Shown: piece after piece, positions 1 to 11,361 of the stretch
How the letters are laid out: every line of letters starts with the position of its first letter
How positions within the stretch are numbered: position 1 is the first letter of the stretch
Source of the DNA: Isoetes taiwanensis
Lineage: Eukaryota; Streptophyta; Lycopodiopsida; Isoetales; Isoetaceae
DNA: 64,000 bases
Direction: 5' to 3'
Assembly: GCA_021234155.1 (NCBI GenBank)
Contig: JAJEKV010000057.1
Span: 8,834,108 to 8,898,107 of the forward strand
Notes under the pieces: generated by a model
The model's input: only the letters and a program-made list of their open reading frames with translations
What the model was told of the DNA's origin: nothing
Database searches by the model: none
Made by a program: the position numbers and the translations under genes

Positions 1-85
1 CCAAAGACTTGAAGAATAGAATAGAATAGAATATGATTTTATCGCCCACTGAGACCAACCGGCCTATGGGACCCAAGTACCACGG
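1..85 (-). repeat. Retroelement 3' tail, (AATAG)n type, copy 1
   Basis: An (AATAG)n run is followed by a segment containing GAGACCAACCGGCCTATGGG. Read on the minus strand this is a conserved 3' end (GGGTCCCATAGG ... GGTCTC) closing with an ATTCT-type pentanucleotide tail. The same 3' end recurs at 23677-23865 (minus) and 27590-27685 (plus), always next to a pentanucleotide tail, as is typical of LINE or LINE-driven SINE 3' ends. The body, to the right, cannot be delimited. Confidence 0.5.
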
Positions 86-1015
86 TGAAGGTAAGAAGCC
101 GCGGGTTTGACCATCGATTTCTGTTATTTGATTTCTCGAACTCTTTTGATTTTGTTATTTGATTTTCGCCATTTATTGCCTATACTTCCAACCTTTTTCC
201 GGTCTATTCAAACGCTTGTCCAGCCCCCACACATTCTTATCATAGCTTTGCATCATTTTGCTCTGTTTTTTTCAACTCAATACCTGTAAAAGGCTCCTGC
301 TTTTCACTCCGATTCAACTTTGAAGATGTGTTGCCAAAGCCCGGCGATGAACAGCCAAAACTTTACCGGATGAAGCTTTGGGCCAATAATGAAGTTCGAG
401 CCAAGTCCTAATTCTGGTGAGATCTCGTGGCTACTTTGGTATCTGCCCAATCCTTTTGTTTCATTACCTAATCTAGATCATTGCTTTGCATATCTCTCAG
501 GTCCTGTAAAGTCCTTTCAGAAAACGCCGACAAATAGGCTCTTCCTCTGTCGGATTTGCTGGCTGGTCCGATTTGCCCAGATTCCGCTTCTGCCCAGCAA
601 GAAAACAACGAAGAGATTGAGAGTGGAAAAGCAGATTTATGAGACATGTCTTATATCATAAGCTACCTTTTATAATGAAGCCATGGAAAACCAATTTTTT
701 AAAGACATGTCACAAGAATGACGTGGCACCTCAAATGTTGTCTTATTGTTGTAAGACAGCCATTGCCAACTGTGGAAAAAGGGACTAAGTAGTATACACA
801 CTCATGATGATGAGCTTGTTCATAGCGAAGCATATAGGATTCAATGCCCCATAGACTACTAGGTCAGTGTGGATATTAAATATGCTTTATTGTATTCTAC
901 AGAAATTGACGGCAATGGTTGTGCACCCTTTTGAGGCCTTTTTAGATGAAATTAAAAGCATGGAAAGCCCTTTTAGAAGAGCTTTACATTGATGTATTTG
1001 GGTGCTCGTGTGTAT
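86..1015. other. No recognisable gene
   Basis: AT-rich DNA with only short, unrecognised reading frames. It may include the 5' body of the tail element at 1-85. Nothing else is identifiable. Confidence 0.4.
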
Positions 1016-1128
1016 GGGAGATGTCTCTTTTTTTTGGGAGGGGGGCTAAAAAATAAGAATTCAAAAATGGGAGATGTCCCTTTTTTTTGTTTGGGAAAAA
1101 AAAATAAGAATTCAAAAACTTTGGGAAG
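1016..1128. repeat. Two-copy tandem repeat
   Basis: A unit beginning GGGAGATGTC, followed by a T-run, a G-rich stretch and AATAAGAATTCAAAAA, occurs twice in direct succession with small differences. The 67-80 aa frames across it are by-products of the homopolymers. Confidence 0.6.
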
Positions 1129-1734
1129 TTTATGAATAACATATAAAAGATTAAATATATCACAAATCCCATAACACACCAAAACAAAAAAAATTAAAGT
1201 TATTTTTCGATACACATCTCCGATCTTCTAGTTACAACCTTGCTGGATAATTTTGTGCTTGAAAACTTGCCCTCTGGTCAACGGCCAATTCATCTAAGCT
1301 TCATCTCTGCGTGTTGAAAATTGCCCTGGCCCTGTCCGATTTATCTCCGTGGATTGAAAATTCCAAATTTTCACTCCTTCCTTCTTGTGCCAAGTAATTG
1401 ATTTTCTCGTAAAACATTTCTGCACAGATGATAACTAGGCGTGCAATATTGGATATGCAGTTTTGGAAGAGATATATTAGGAAGTCAATGGGAAGAATAG
1501 AATAGAATAGAATAGACACATAAAGAAGCCAATGGTTCTTCTTGGGGCAAGCCTCAATGGAGCATTTACGCTTGATTTTGCTGTTGCTTATCCCTATGTG
1601 GTAGGCCTCATCACAAGTAACTATTAACATAAACATTTTTTTTCCTGTTTTGACAGCTTTTCACATGAGGCAAATAAGTTTAAATGTAAAAATTGGTTAA
1701 GCATCCAAAAGAAACTGGAATTTAGAGGATTAAC

Positions 1735-1736
<2 letters not shown>

Positions 1737-1770
<34 letters not shown>
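1737..1770. repeat. A34 homopolymer
   Basis: Thirty-four consecutive A. It could be a retroposed poly(A) tail in plus orientation, but no element body could be recognised to its left. Confidence 0.9.
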
Positions 1771-1772
<2 letters not shown>

Positions 1773-1779
1773 ATTTCGC

Positions 1780-2215
1780 CTTATTGAAATCAAGATTTAG
1801 AGTCGAATACAAACTCTGCATACATTGCTGCCCTAAATCCTTATACCTATTTGATGAAGCACATCTTCGAGCTTTATGAATGCATTCTTTCAACTTGAAT
1901 CCCAAGAATATCCTTCTGACGAATATCCCTTTCATAAAATATCAAGGGCATTGGTGACTGCTTTTTTATTTCTGACAGAGCCCTTCTATGACAAGCATCC
2001 TTACCCTTGTACATAAGGGCATTCTTGCTAGATGTTGGCTTCTTGGAAAATAACTTCATTGGTGGTTGTGGAAGGAATTTAAACACAATGTTTCCTGCAA
2101 TACATGTTTCATGTCTCATATCATTATCAAGGTATAAGCCATCATAGATGTAAAGAACACCTGATAATTTATTCTTATCTTTGTAGCCTCTAATTACTTG
2201 AACATGAGTATGCAT
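1780..2215 (-). pseudogene. Possible SRA/YDG-domain (SUVH-like) gene fragment
   Basis: The minus-strand frame contains VQVIRG, then a YIYDGLYL stretch, then an IAGNIVFKF stretch. This order resembles the SRA-YDG fold of plant SUVH histone methyltransferases (VRVIRG ... YVYDGLY ... SG-VFKF), which binds methylated DNA. The match covers only about 50 residues. The rest of the 113-aa frame is unrecognised, no SET domain follows and spacing residues are missing. I infer a decayed exon or gene fragment. A chance resemblance is possible. Confidence 0.3.
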
Positions 2216-2220
2216 CTGCT

Positions 2221-3700
2221 TGACTATTCTTCGTGGTTATAATTTGCCATTGAGGCAAATGGGGTCACTCTACCGGGCTTTTTTTCAGAGGGCCAGCCGC
2301 CGGTGGACGCTTTTGCCCTTTTCACTTGAAGGCATTGCCTTTTTTCCTTGCCCTATTTCAAAAGTGCACGTTTTTGCCAATGGTAATGCCAAAAAAAAAA
2401 CTTTCTGTTGGATTAAATTTTTTTCCTTCATTCAAGATTTTGTAAAAAGCATTTGCCAACGTAATTGGTTAGATTTGAGGAGGAATTTTAGAATTAATTT
2501 GTAAAATTCTTGCTGGATTTAGTAGTGTTTCAAATATCAACAAAGTAACTTCATGATATTGTATTCTATGTTTCAGATGTTCGTCCTTGGTTTTCCTGCT
2601 AAATAAAATATTGCCTCGTTTGAATTGTCTCATCTAGGTTTATATTTTGACCTATGCAATTTTTGTAGACATTTTTTCTAAATAGCAAGAGCAAATAGAG
2701 AAGAGAAAAAAGAGTCGTTGAGCTAGTGATCCAGCTTGGGATGTAATAACTCCCGCATTAGTTTTGCAATGGAGGTTTTTGGTAGTTAGAAATATAGCAA
2801 CTTACTCTGACCTATACAAGAAGTGATGCCTCACTACTAAAGGAATGCCTTCATATGTAAAGGGCATACATGTGCAAATAATTACCATGCCATAGAGCTT
2901 GGCTCTTTCAATTTGTTCTTTGCAAATTATGTGAATCTAGAAGACATTATAAAAAAGGTTAAATTGAAAATAATATGCATATTGCATTTCTTCTTGTTCG
3001 GTTTAGTGGCTAGTCCATTGGGTTAGCAATTAAGAGATCTTGTGCTCAAGTCTCTGGGGGTCCATCATATGTCCTCATGGACACTGCCAATGTGGCATGA
3101 CGTAAAAATACTATCTATCTTGCTGACTCTATGAAGGTCCAATTTGTATGGAAAATAAAAACATCCATTTTACAAGGTGGACTTCACCTTAGGTTTCCAT
3201 TGCAATATAACGTCTGTTTTTGGTTTAGAGCTAAGTGCATTTTGTGGAGAACCTTGAAGCGATATATATATTCACTAATGTAAAGGCTCCACTCATACTT
3301 TATGTATAGAATGTAAAAACAACTCATATACCACACGTAATGCACTAGAACAACATTGTATCTAACCAACAATAGTAATGGATACCTTTTACATATGAAG
3401 ACTAAACACATCGAACAATGTTCATCAACAACAATGGCCTTAGTTTAGAAAAACAAAAACCATCAACAAATGCAAACAACAATTAATATCAACAATTTTA
3501 ACTAAGCAATTATCAACGACCATTTCAATTTGTCGCAGATGTCCAACAGAGGCAATCCGACATGCCCACACATTTGATTCTTGCCCATCCTTCTCTCAAG
3601 CAATTTTGGCCATCTTGGTTCAAGAACGGCCTTCTAGACGCATTCGACCTGATATCACAATTTAGGTGCGTGATTCTTCCCTTTCAAATTCTATTTTTTA
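2221..3700. other. No recognisable gene
   Basis: AT-rich intergenic DNA. At about 3005-3060 there is a weak tRNA-like stretch (TAGTGGCTAGTCCATTGGG followed by TGCTCAAGTCTC) that could be the head of a tRNA-derived SINE. No matching tail or duplication was found. Confidence 0.4.
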
Positions 3701-4390
3701 CCTGATGGGATTCAAACTTTCCTTTTTTCTTATGCCTTTTATCTTTTCCCCTCCTTTTTTTTTCTTTATGCCATTTTTTTGTCCCTTTCCTTTCTATTTC
3801 TCTCTATTCTTATTCTTATTCTTATTCTAACCTTTTTTCCTTCATTTTTCGATGCTCTTTCTCTTTTCTCTTTCTTCACCCTTTCCCTCTTCCCTTTTTT
3901 TCCCCTTTCCTTCCCTTTTCCCCTCCCTTTTCTTTTTCCTTTCTTTTTCTTTTTCCATCCTTTTGTCCGTCCCTTCTTCCCACCCTTTTCTCGCGTTTTT
4001 CCTTACCTTTTCTCCTTTTCCACCCTTTCCTTCTTCCCCTTTTCTTTTGCCATTTTCCCTTTCCCTTTCCATTTTCTTCTCTATTTTAATTTTCCCATGT
4101 CATTTTTTCCCATTTCTTTTTCCACTTCCCCTTTTTTTCCTTTTTTTTCTTTTTTTTTTCCATTTCCTGTCTTTCCCCCCGTTCCTTTTCTCTCCTTTTT
4201 TCCTTTCCCATTTCCCTTTAAGAGATCAAATCATGATCAATCCGCGGTGAGAAGTTTGCAATAAATCTCGGCCTTCATATTCAATAGGATAATTTTTCGC
4301 CATTCAAGGGGCTTGATCCAAATCCAATACGGGTGATAATATTATAATACCCTTTGTCTTTTGCCACATTTTTAATTTTATTTTAGAAAT
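3700..4390 (+). repeat. Polypyrimidine repeat with conserved 3' flank, copy 1
   Basis: About 500 bp are almost purely C/T on the plus strand, built from runs such as TTTTCCC. The tract ends at TTAAGAGATCAAA and continues into about 150 bp (CAATCCGCGGTG, AATAAATCTCGGCCTTC, TATTATAATA) that closely resembles the segment after the second tract at 6394-6545. A tract plus shared flank marks this as a dispersed repeat family rather than two chance low-complexity runs. The F/P/S/L-rich and K/E/R-rich reading frames over it are compositional artefacts. Confidence 0.7.
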
Positions 4391-5227
4391 ATTCATCAAA
4401 ACTTTACATCTTTTAAGGCTAGAAGTGCCATTTACCTTCATTTTCAATGAATAGATGGTAAATTTTTTTTAGAGCTAGGGGACAAGTGTCCCGAAAGCTA
4501 GCTGCCGGGGATCTTGCCTTATTTGTAGGCTAGCCTTCACGTTCCTTTTTCCAGCGTTGTTGTGCACATCTCCACACCGGAATTTTTTCCGAGCTCCCCT
4601 TTGCCCCCAAACCCTCCCTCTTTTCTTTTTTTCCTTTGCTACTACTTTAGCGCCTCTTTGCTCCAGATTTCCTACTTGAGTTTGTCAATATGATCTATTT
4701 TGTGGTTATTACCGAATTGGTTGATATGGTGATGAAGCCTTGATGGCTTATATCAATATGGGACTCTTGGTTTATGGTGACTTTTTAGGATTGCTCCAAA
4801 TTGATTTAACTACATTGCATTTATGAGTAGGTTGATCTTGCTCCAGTTTCTTTTGCTTTATCAGAATATTTCCGTAAGAATTAAGCAAGAAATTAATGAA
4901 TTGAAAAGTCTCTTTATAAGGGATGTCATGTTTTGGTGTCGGATTACAAAGATAGGGCCATATAATTTTCTTGATCAAATATAATAGAATTTCGCTTTCC
5001 ATATTTCCCGGAGGAGATGAATTCTCCAATCTTTTTGGATTATGGGGAAACAAAATGTCCACCAAAGGAGTGGTGTGGACAAGTTCGAAATCTGAAATTT
5101 ATAAACCGCTAGTTCAAGGACCCATTTTACCAACGAGATAACCTTTAAATAAGTGATCTTCATTTTTTGGTGCCTCAGAACATCTTTTTCACACAAGTTA
5201 GACACACTTTTATTATGTCTAAACCCC
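4391..5227. other. Anonymous region with unrecognised minus-strand frames
   Basis: Minus-strand frames between 4772 and 5205 (97 and 76 aa, overlapping and frameshifted) read like degenerate coding sequence, for example ESEILLYLIKKIIWPYLCNP. I recognise no family. It could be a decayed transposon protein. Confidence 0.3.
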
Positions 5228-6545
5228 TTTTTCCTTTTCCCATGCCTCGGGCATAAGTTTCCCTCTTTTCCTCTTTAAATGATACACATTTTTCTTAGCT
5301 TCAATGAAAGAATAACCATCCTTTATCCATTGTTAACATATTCCGCACCATTCTTTACCTTCCATTTTCCTTTCCCTTTTTTCCTTTTCCCTCTCTCTAT
5401 TTTTCCTTTTTTCCTTTTTTCCCATGACTTTTTTTTTTTTCATTCTTCCTTTTTCCTTCCCCTTTTTCCCTTTTCCCTTCCATTTTGCATGCTCTTTTTT
5501 TCTACACCCTTTTCACCCTTTCCTCTTCCCCTTTTCCCCTTTCCCCCCTCTTTCCCTTGTCTTCCCCTTTTCTTCTTGCTTTTTTTTCCTTCCCCTTTTC
5601 CTTTCCCTTTTTTATTTTTTCATTTCCCTTTTCCATACCCCTCTTCCCTTTTGATGGTCTTTTTTTTCCCCTTCATTTTCCCTTTCCCCCTTTCCCAAGC
5701 CATTTTCCCCTTTTCCCTTTTCTCTTTTTTCCCATGCGATCTTTTTTTTTTTTTTTCCTTTTTTTCCACATTCTCCCTTTCCTTCTCTTTTTTTTCCTTT
5801 CCCCCTTTTTCCTTTTTCCCATGCCTTTCTTTTTTTTCCTACTTCCCTTTGCCCATTTTCCTTCCCTTTTCCTTTCCCCTTTCTCCCCTCCTTTTTCCCT
5901 TCCCACCTTTTCCTTTTTTTTCTCTTTTTTCTTCCCCTTTCTTTTCCGTGCCCTTTTCCTCTTTCCTTTTTTTTTGCCTTTTTTTTTCTTTTCGTGCCCT
6001 TTCCTCACCTTTTTTCCTCTTCCCCAGCACCCTTTCCCTCTTTTTCCCCGCCTTTAGACACCTTTCCTTCTTCTTTTCCTTTCCTTTCCCCTCCCCTTCT
6101 TTTTCGCTCCCTTTTCTTCCTTCCCTTTTCTCTTTCCCCTTCCCCTTTCCACTTTCTCCTTTTTTTCCTCTCTTTTCTTCACCCCGCCTTTTTCCTTTCC
6201 CTTTTCCCCCCTTTTCCACCCTACCCTTTTCCTTTTTCACTTTTCCTTCCCTTTCCTTTTCTCGGTGTCCTTTTTTTCCTTCCTTTCTCCCTTTCTTTTT
6301 TTTTCGCTTTCTCTTTTCCCTTTTCCTTTTGTCCATGCCTTTTTGCCCTTCACTTTTCCCCTTTCCTCCTCCCTTTTCCTTTACCCTTTCCTCTTAAGAG
6401 ATCAAAGCATGGCCAATCGCGGTGGTGGGAAGTCGTGCGATAAATCTCGACCTCCGAATGCAATCGGATGATCTCAACCATCCAAATTAGGGTTTCATTC
6501 ATGACATACTTACGCTATAACATTATAATATAAGATCTCTTGATT
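5228..6545 (+). repeat. Polypyrimidine repeat with conserved 3' flank, copy 2
   Basis: A tract of about 1.05 kb (roughly 5343-6392) is nearly free of purines on the plus strand, interrupted by a few CATGCC or GTGCCC islands. It is followed by TTAAGAGATCAAAGCATGG and a flank homologous to that of copy 1. Such homopurine/homopyrimidine DNA can adopt triplex (H-DNA) structures. Reading frames up to 372 aa here are low-complexity artefacts with no start context or domain. Confidence 0.7.
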
Positions 6546-6547
6546 TT

Positions 6548-6988
6548 AAAATAAGGGCTTGTGCCATGATTGCCAGATAAAGGATTTAATCTTTGGGTTT
6601 ATGGGAGAATCCCAACTTCAAATTGATAATACATCTGTGCTCAGGGATATCCCACTTAAGATGGAGAGAGGTGAGATCATGGGTGAGATATCTGTAGGCT
6701 TTGTTTACCTTATACACAGTGATGCCATTTACATGCCATTGGGTGTGTTGATCATGCCAGATATCTTCTATCATGATATCTTGATAACTTGATAAAGCAT
6801 AGCATGGTTATCGCCTAGATTGCTTAAAGCAAAGTTTTAAAATTCAATGAATCCACCATCATTAAACATGTGAGAAAGATAAGTGATGCCATATCAGTCC
6901 ATTTTCTGCAATGTATAGAAAAGTGAAAAGCAAGACACATGTTAGGATTATTAAGAAGCAAAGAACGGTTTCAAAAATAATTTGATCC
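6548..6988 (-). pseudogene. Old LINE ORF2 fragment, C-terminal part
   Basis: On the minus strand this continues the fragment at 19002-19835. Joined at the 17-bp duplication, it resumes the ORF2 region after the WKEGL motif and proceeds to KVNKAYRYL, LHLKWDIPEHRC and a KIKSFIWQSWH-like zf-RVT core. These align with KVKNAYRFL, MHIKWQIGKERC and KIKSFMWQLWH in the younger L1. The copy has several frameshifts. Similarity stops near 6548. It is the host site into which the L1 at 6989-18984 inserted. Confidence 0.8.
6972..6988. repeat. L1 target-site duplication, left copy
   Basis: CAAAAATAATTTGATCC occurs here and again at 18985-19001 directly after the poly(A) end of the L1. A 17-bp duplication is in the normal range for L1 target-primed integration and defines both ends of the element. 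Confidence 0.9.
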
Positions 6989-7741
6989 GAGGGAGTATGA
7001 ATGCTGTGGAGGGAGATGAACGCTGAGCCTTTAGGAGGGCGTCTTGCTTCTTGGTGTTCTCCCATACCCGATGGATGAGGCTTTGTATGAAGTCGTTCTC
7101 CGTGGGCCGGGAATCACTAACATCCCTGGAGGAAAACCAAGAATCTTTAGGAATTGTAGAGAACTTAATTAGTTGGGTAATCGAAGTCCAGATCCGTGGT
7201 TGGTTTCTGCAGATTCGGGTTCAATACCTTCTTCTTGTGCATCGTTTGCTTTGACAGACCTGGATCTTTGAGAGTGGCTGCTCACAATTCCAGGCCCTAT
7301 ATTGGTCTCGGTAACAGTTTCAAACGCAATTTATTCACGATGAGCGCACCCTTTGAATTTGGTGTTGAACCAACCTATTATTGGGCAGCCTTCTTTGATC
7401 TCGCAGATCCCTCCCAAAGACTGAGGGACTTAGATGTAGTGGGTGTGGAGGTTCCTGGTAGCAAATTAGTATAGAGGTCCTTGGGTCGGTGGGGTATTTC
7501 TTTTCAAGAGTCGTGGTCAGGTAGGGTCTTTTAGATTTTGTTCCTCCCGGGATTCCGAGGGTACGGGTGTCGGTTCCCCGGCCATTCTCTGGATGTTCTT
7601 CTTGGGCGATTGGGGAAAATCTATCATTGGCGTTATTTCTTGAGGCATAAGGATTTGAAGAGGCAGCTTTGGAATTGGGTAACGGCAACGCTTTAGGTCC
7701 TTTTGTAATTTTGAGACGCAGCCTAAGCTTGCTCCCTTAGG
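6989..7741 (+). promoter_or_regulatory. L1 5' untranslated region
   Basis: This stretch of about 750 bp lies between the target duplication and the ORF1 start and has no long frame continuous with ORF1. In L1 elements this region carries an internal promoter. No specific promoter motif could be picked out here. Confidence 0.6.
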
Positions 7742-9514
7742 TTGGCCTCGGCCAAGATGAGAACCAAGGCAAGCACATCCAAAAATCAGTCCAAGAAAGA
7801 AGATGATGAATGGAACCAAACCTTACGGATGGATGCCAGACAAGATAAAGGATGGAGTGTTTTGAAGGAATTATACATGGGCTTAGAGATTATCCGGGAC
7901 CAGCAGAAAGCAGCTGCATTTTGCATGGGGGTTCATGAGGAGGTCGGGATCTTGGCTTGCAAAGAAAGGCTAAGTGGCATAGATAAAGACTACATGGAAG
8001 GCAGAGCGAATGACAGAGACTGGGTCTGGAATACCTTTGGCTATGTTCAGGAAATGGACAATACTCTGTACAAACTCATAACTGTGAAACAGGGTCACAC
8101 TGAAACGGACTGCTGCAGTTTGAAAAATAGCATCTTCAGATCCTTCATGGACGAAATGCTGGCTAAAGTGAAAAATCTGATTATCAAATGGGACGGATTG
8201 AAAGATAGCTCCAACGCTAGCATCAGGTTAATCAAGAGATGGGAAGAGGCAGACGATAATGTTATCGAGAGGCACAGGAAAACTTTTAGACAAGGGCTTG
8301 CCTTGAATCAGCCCCTCGAGGGAGTTTCAACATCTCTGGAGGTCTACCAGCTTAGAAGGAAAAAAACGGCCAAAGCATGCAAGATCAAGGATTCCAATGG
8401 TTTCTTTAACCCGGTGGAGGTGAGCTCGTGCGACTGCGAAAATTGCGAGGAGGTAAAACTGGCAGCTTTGAACATCACCAAAACGAAGGTGGGGGAAAAC
8501 AAGATCACGAATACCATACCAGTGGTGGGCAAGAACGACAAGGTTAAAGGTCCTGATTCTCCCCTCTCCTATAAAAATATTTTAATGAAAGATGTGCCTG
8601 CTGTTCCTACTAACAATGTCAGACATGATTCTGGAAAGGGGTTCATTGATTTATTTGGGGTATCAGACAACTCTGCAGCTTACATCTTCTCTAAGAAGGC
8701 TATTTTAGTCCATTTCCCGCGGAAATGCCTCTCTCAGGAGGAAGTCAAGACTTGGATCACTAAATCTCAGCATATTCCTATCCTCTCGATCCTCAAGCTT
8801 GACAATAAAACCTTCCAGATTGTTTGCAGAGATGAAATTTGTGTTGGCTATATTCTCAGAAGGAAGTTAGACATGATAGCTAATGCTCCCTTCTATTTGA
8901 TGAGATGGAATTCCGATTTCATCCCGGGTATGGATAAGGATATCAGGACGACCACCTGGATATCCTTTTCCAATTTGCCCCCTGTTTTCTGGACCAAATC
9001 TCATCTGCTGGCTCTGTCTGAACCCTTGGGGGATGTGATTGAGATCAATATTCCTCAAACCAATTACCCGTCAGTCTGTGTTTCCAAAAGAATTAGTTCG
9101 GACTGGAGCAAGAGTATAAAAACAAGAGTCAGGGAGAATGAGTTTTTGGATATCATGATATCTTATTCTAAATGGCCGGTCCTGTCTACTACAGCTAAGG
9201 AGAACAATCCTCAAAAGAATACTAAGCAGATCTGGGTCCCTAAAACTACAATCAGTGAGGACAGGCAGGAAGTTCAGGAATTCGAGCCTAAGACTAGTGT
9301 TCAGGACCACAATATGGAACAATTTACTCTGACCAGAGCTAAAGACCATGGATACAATAAAGAGCCTCCTAAAATCGAGCTCAACAATAATATGGTCTTT
9401 TTGTTTAAAAATGCATGGTTGACAAAAGAAGGGGTAGGGGTAAGAAAAAACTTTATATGGGTCCCAGCCGTGCAAGCCCCAGGAAACAATCCATTCTTGC
9501 CCGAGAGGCTGTAG
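7742..9514 (+). CDS. LINE ORF1 protein (RNA-binding, DUF4283-like)
   Basis: A 590-residue intact frame encoding the presumed nucleic-acid-binding chaperone that forms the LINE ribonucleoprotein. Residues about 300-440 carry a plant LINE ORF1/DUF4283-like region ending in TTWISFSNLPPVFWTKSHL and a PLGDVIEI stretch, the usual signature of these proteins. The N-terminal ~290 residues are charged and unrecognised, with a small Cys cluster (SSCDCENCEE) near residue 230. No classical CCHC knuckle was seen. ORF2 starts 16 bp downstream. The first ATG is used as the start. A second Met lies five codons on, so the exact start is uncertain. Confidence 0.85.
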   Translation: MASAKMRTKASTSKNQSKKEDDEWNQTLRMDARQDKGWSVLKELYMGLEIIRDQQKAAAFCMGVHEEVGILACKERLSGIDKDYMEGRANDRDWVWNTFGYVQEMDNTLYKLITVKQGHTETDCCSLKNSIFRSFMDEMLAKVKNLIIKWDGLKDSSNASIRLIKRWEEADDNVIERHRKTFRQGLALNQPLEGVSTSLEVYQLRRKKTAKACKIKDSNGFFNPVEVSSCDCENCEEVKLAALNITKTKVGENKITNTIPVVGKNDKVKGPDSPLSYKNILMKDVPAVPTNNVRHDSGKGFIDLFGVSDNSAAYIFSKKAILVHFPRKCLSQEEVKTWITKSQHIPILSILKLDNKTFQIVCRDEICVGYILRRKLDMIANAPFYLMRWNSDFIPGMDKDIRTTTWISFSNLPPVFWTKSHLLALSEPLGDVIEINIPQTNYPSVCVSKRISSDWSKSIKTRVRENEFLDIMISYSKWPVLSTTAKENNPQKNTKQIWVPKTTISEDRQEVQEFEPKTSVQDHNMEQFTLTRAKDHGYNKEPPKIELNNNMVFLFKNAWLTKEGVGVRKNFIWVPAVQAPGNNPFLPERL

Positions 9515-9530
9515 GGAAGTACAAATTCTA

Positions 9531-11361
9531 ATGGATAGAGACCTAAGTTGTATCACCTGGAATCTCCAGGGGTTGAACAGTACTATCAAAAGGGAAAGGC
9601 TTAAGGTATGTCTTCATTCCCTCAAACCAGATTTTCTGTTTATACAGGAGCATAAGATTCATGACCTTAACCATAGTGATATAATCAGTAGGACTCTTCC
9701 TCCTGATTTCAGTTTATGGTCAATCCCAGCCAATGACTCCTCAGCTGGGATTGCTATTGCTTGGAACAATCACTTGAATCTATCCAATACATATATGGTG
9801 AATGGGAGAAATGGCAGATGGCAGATTCTTTTATGTACTTTATTTAAAATTAGAATAGCTTTTGTTAACATTTATGCATATAATGATCCAGGGGAGAGAG
9901 TGGAAATTTGGAACAGGGTCAAGAATAGCTTAGATAATTTAGAGTTTGATGAATGTATTTTAGGCGGTGATATTAATATGGTTACTAACAGTTTTATGAA
10001 AAATAAGAATTACAGACCTTTAGGTAAGAAGGAAAAAGAGGCGTGGTCGAAATTGATTGAGGGGAACAATCTTACGCTTGCTAGAACCAAGGCAGACTCC
10101 TACAGCTGGACGGATAAAAGGGCGGATCCCACTCTATGTTTACATGACAGATTTTATCTTTCTGAGAACTTATGGAATCACAGTAATAGAGTGAACAACC
10201 TAGAGGGGTATACCCTGTCTGACCACTTTCCCCAGCAGCTCAGGATCATGGCTAAGGACTCTATCAAAAGAAGGAAGACTTACTTCAAGCTCAACACTAG
10301 CCTTTTGGATCATGAGGAGTTCAGTACAAGATTTCAACAGATTCTGGCTAAATATCCCAGACCCTTGGGAGGTACTGGCTGGATGTACTGGTGGGTCAAG
10401 GTGGCCAAGGCTACCAAAAATTGGCTTAAGGTCTGGGGTAGGACAGTGCACCTAGAGAAAACTATTCATCTTCAGAACATGAGAGAGAGAGTCTTATAAA
10501 TGCCTCGGAAGAAGATAAGGAAGATATTCGTGCAGAAATTGAGAAGGAAGAGATTAGAATTGCAGAGGGTTGGAGACTTAAGGCAAAAGTTAAGGAAATT
10601 AAAGAAGATGAAAGGGGTAGCTCCAAGTTCTTCTTCGCCAAAGCCAAGGGCAGGGTGAAAAGAAACCACATTTTCGAAATTAGAGTTGGAGAGGAGGATA
10701 TCACTGAGGAGAATCAGATTAAAACTGCAGCAAAGGATCATTTCAAAAATATCATGGGAACTAACAAAGATTGTCAGCCCGAGGGTATGGACAGGTTCAT
10801 TAATATGCAAAGGAAGGTTTCCCAAGAGGAGAATTTGAGCATTGAGAAGCCTTTCTCCAGTGAAGAACTCTACTCTTTTGCAAAGGAAATGGAAAAAGGC
10901 AAAAGCCCGGGGCCTGATGGGCTTCCTGTGGAATTTTTTATTAAGGTGTGGCCTATGATTGGGGAAGATATCACATGCCTGGCCAATGAGTTTAGGGTCT
11001 CTAAATGCCTGGATGCAAGAATAAACACCAGTCTTATCACCCTCATTCCTAAAACAGATGTTCCTGCAACCTTTTCGGACTATAGACCTATCTCTTTGTC
11101 AAATGTGATTTACAAGCTAATATCAGGTACTATAGCCAGGAGACTGAAGATAATCCTGGAAAGGATTATTAGTACCTCCCAAGCAGCATACCTGAAGGAC
11201 AGATTCATTCTGGATAATGTTGTCACTGCTATATTGGGTCTTCATTGGGCCAAAGAATCTCACCAGGATGTTGCCCTTATCAAATTGGATATAACCAAGG
11301 CTTTCGACTCGGTTAGTTGGAATTTTCTTTTTAAATGTTGCTATGCCTTAGGCTTCTCAAA
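9531..11361 (+). pseudogene. LINE ORF2, 5' part: endonuclease and RT fingers/palm
   Basis: Encodes the apurinic-type endonuclease (SCITWNLQGLNS at the start, FIQEHK, LGGDINMV, and a terminal LSDHFPQ catalytic Asp-His) followed by the first half of reverse transcriptase (KSPGPDGLPVEFF, LIPKTD, YRPISLSN, and LDITKAFDSVSW with the first catalytic Asp). The frame shifts within the GA run near 10483-10493. Coding resumes immediately in another frame (ASEEDKEDIRAEIEKEE), so a single small indel is responsible. The LTR element inserts at 11361, between RT motif A and motif B. Confidence 0.9.
11357..11361. repeat. Target-site duplication TCAAA, left copy
   Basis: TCAAA here and at 16656-16660 bracket the LTR element exactly. 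Removing the element plus one copy restores the LINE ORF2 frame across the junction. Confidence 0.93.

Noticed and set aside
3779-6443. Long reading frames up to 372 aa (Phe/Pro/Ser/Leu-rich, and Lys/Glu/Arg-rich on the other strand)
   Set aside because: They come from the polypyrimidine tracts, which lack stop codons by composition. No domain, no start context, and both strands are open.
10483-10500. Programmed frameshift in LINE ORF2
   Set aside because: The shift lies in a GA microsatellite-like run with no slippery heptamer or following structure noticed; a slippage indel is simpler.
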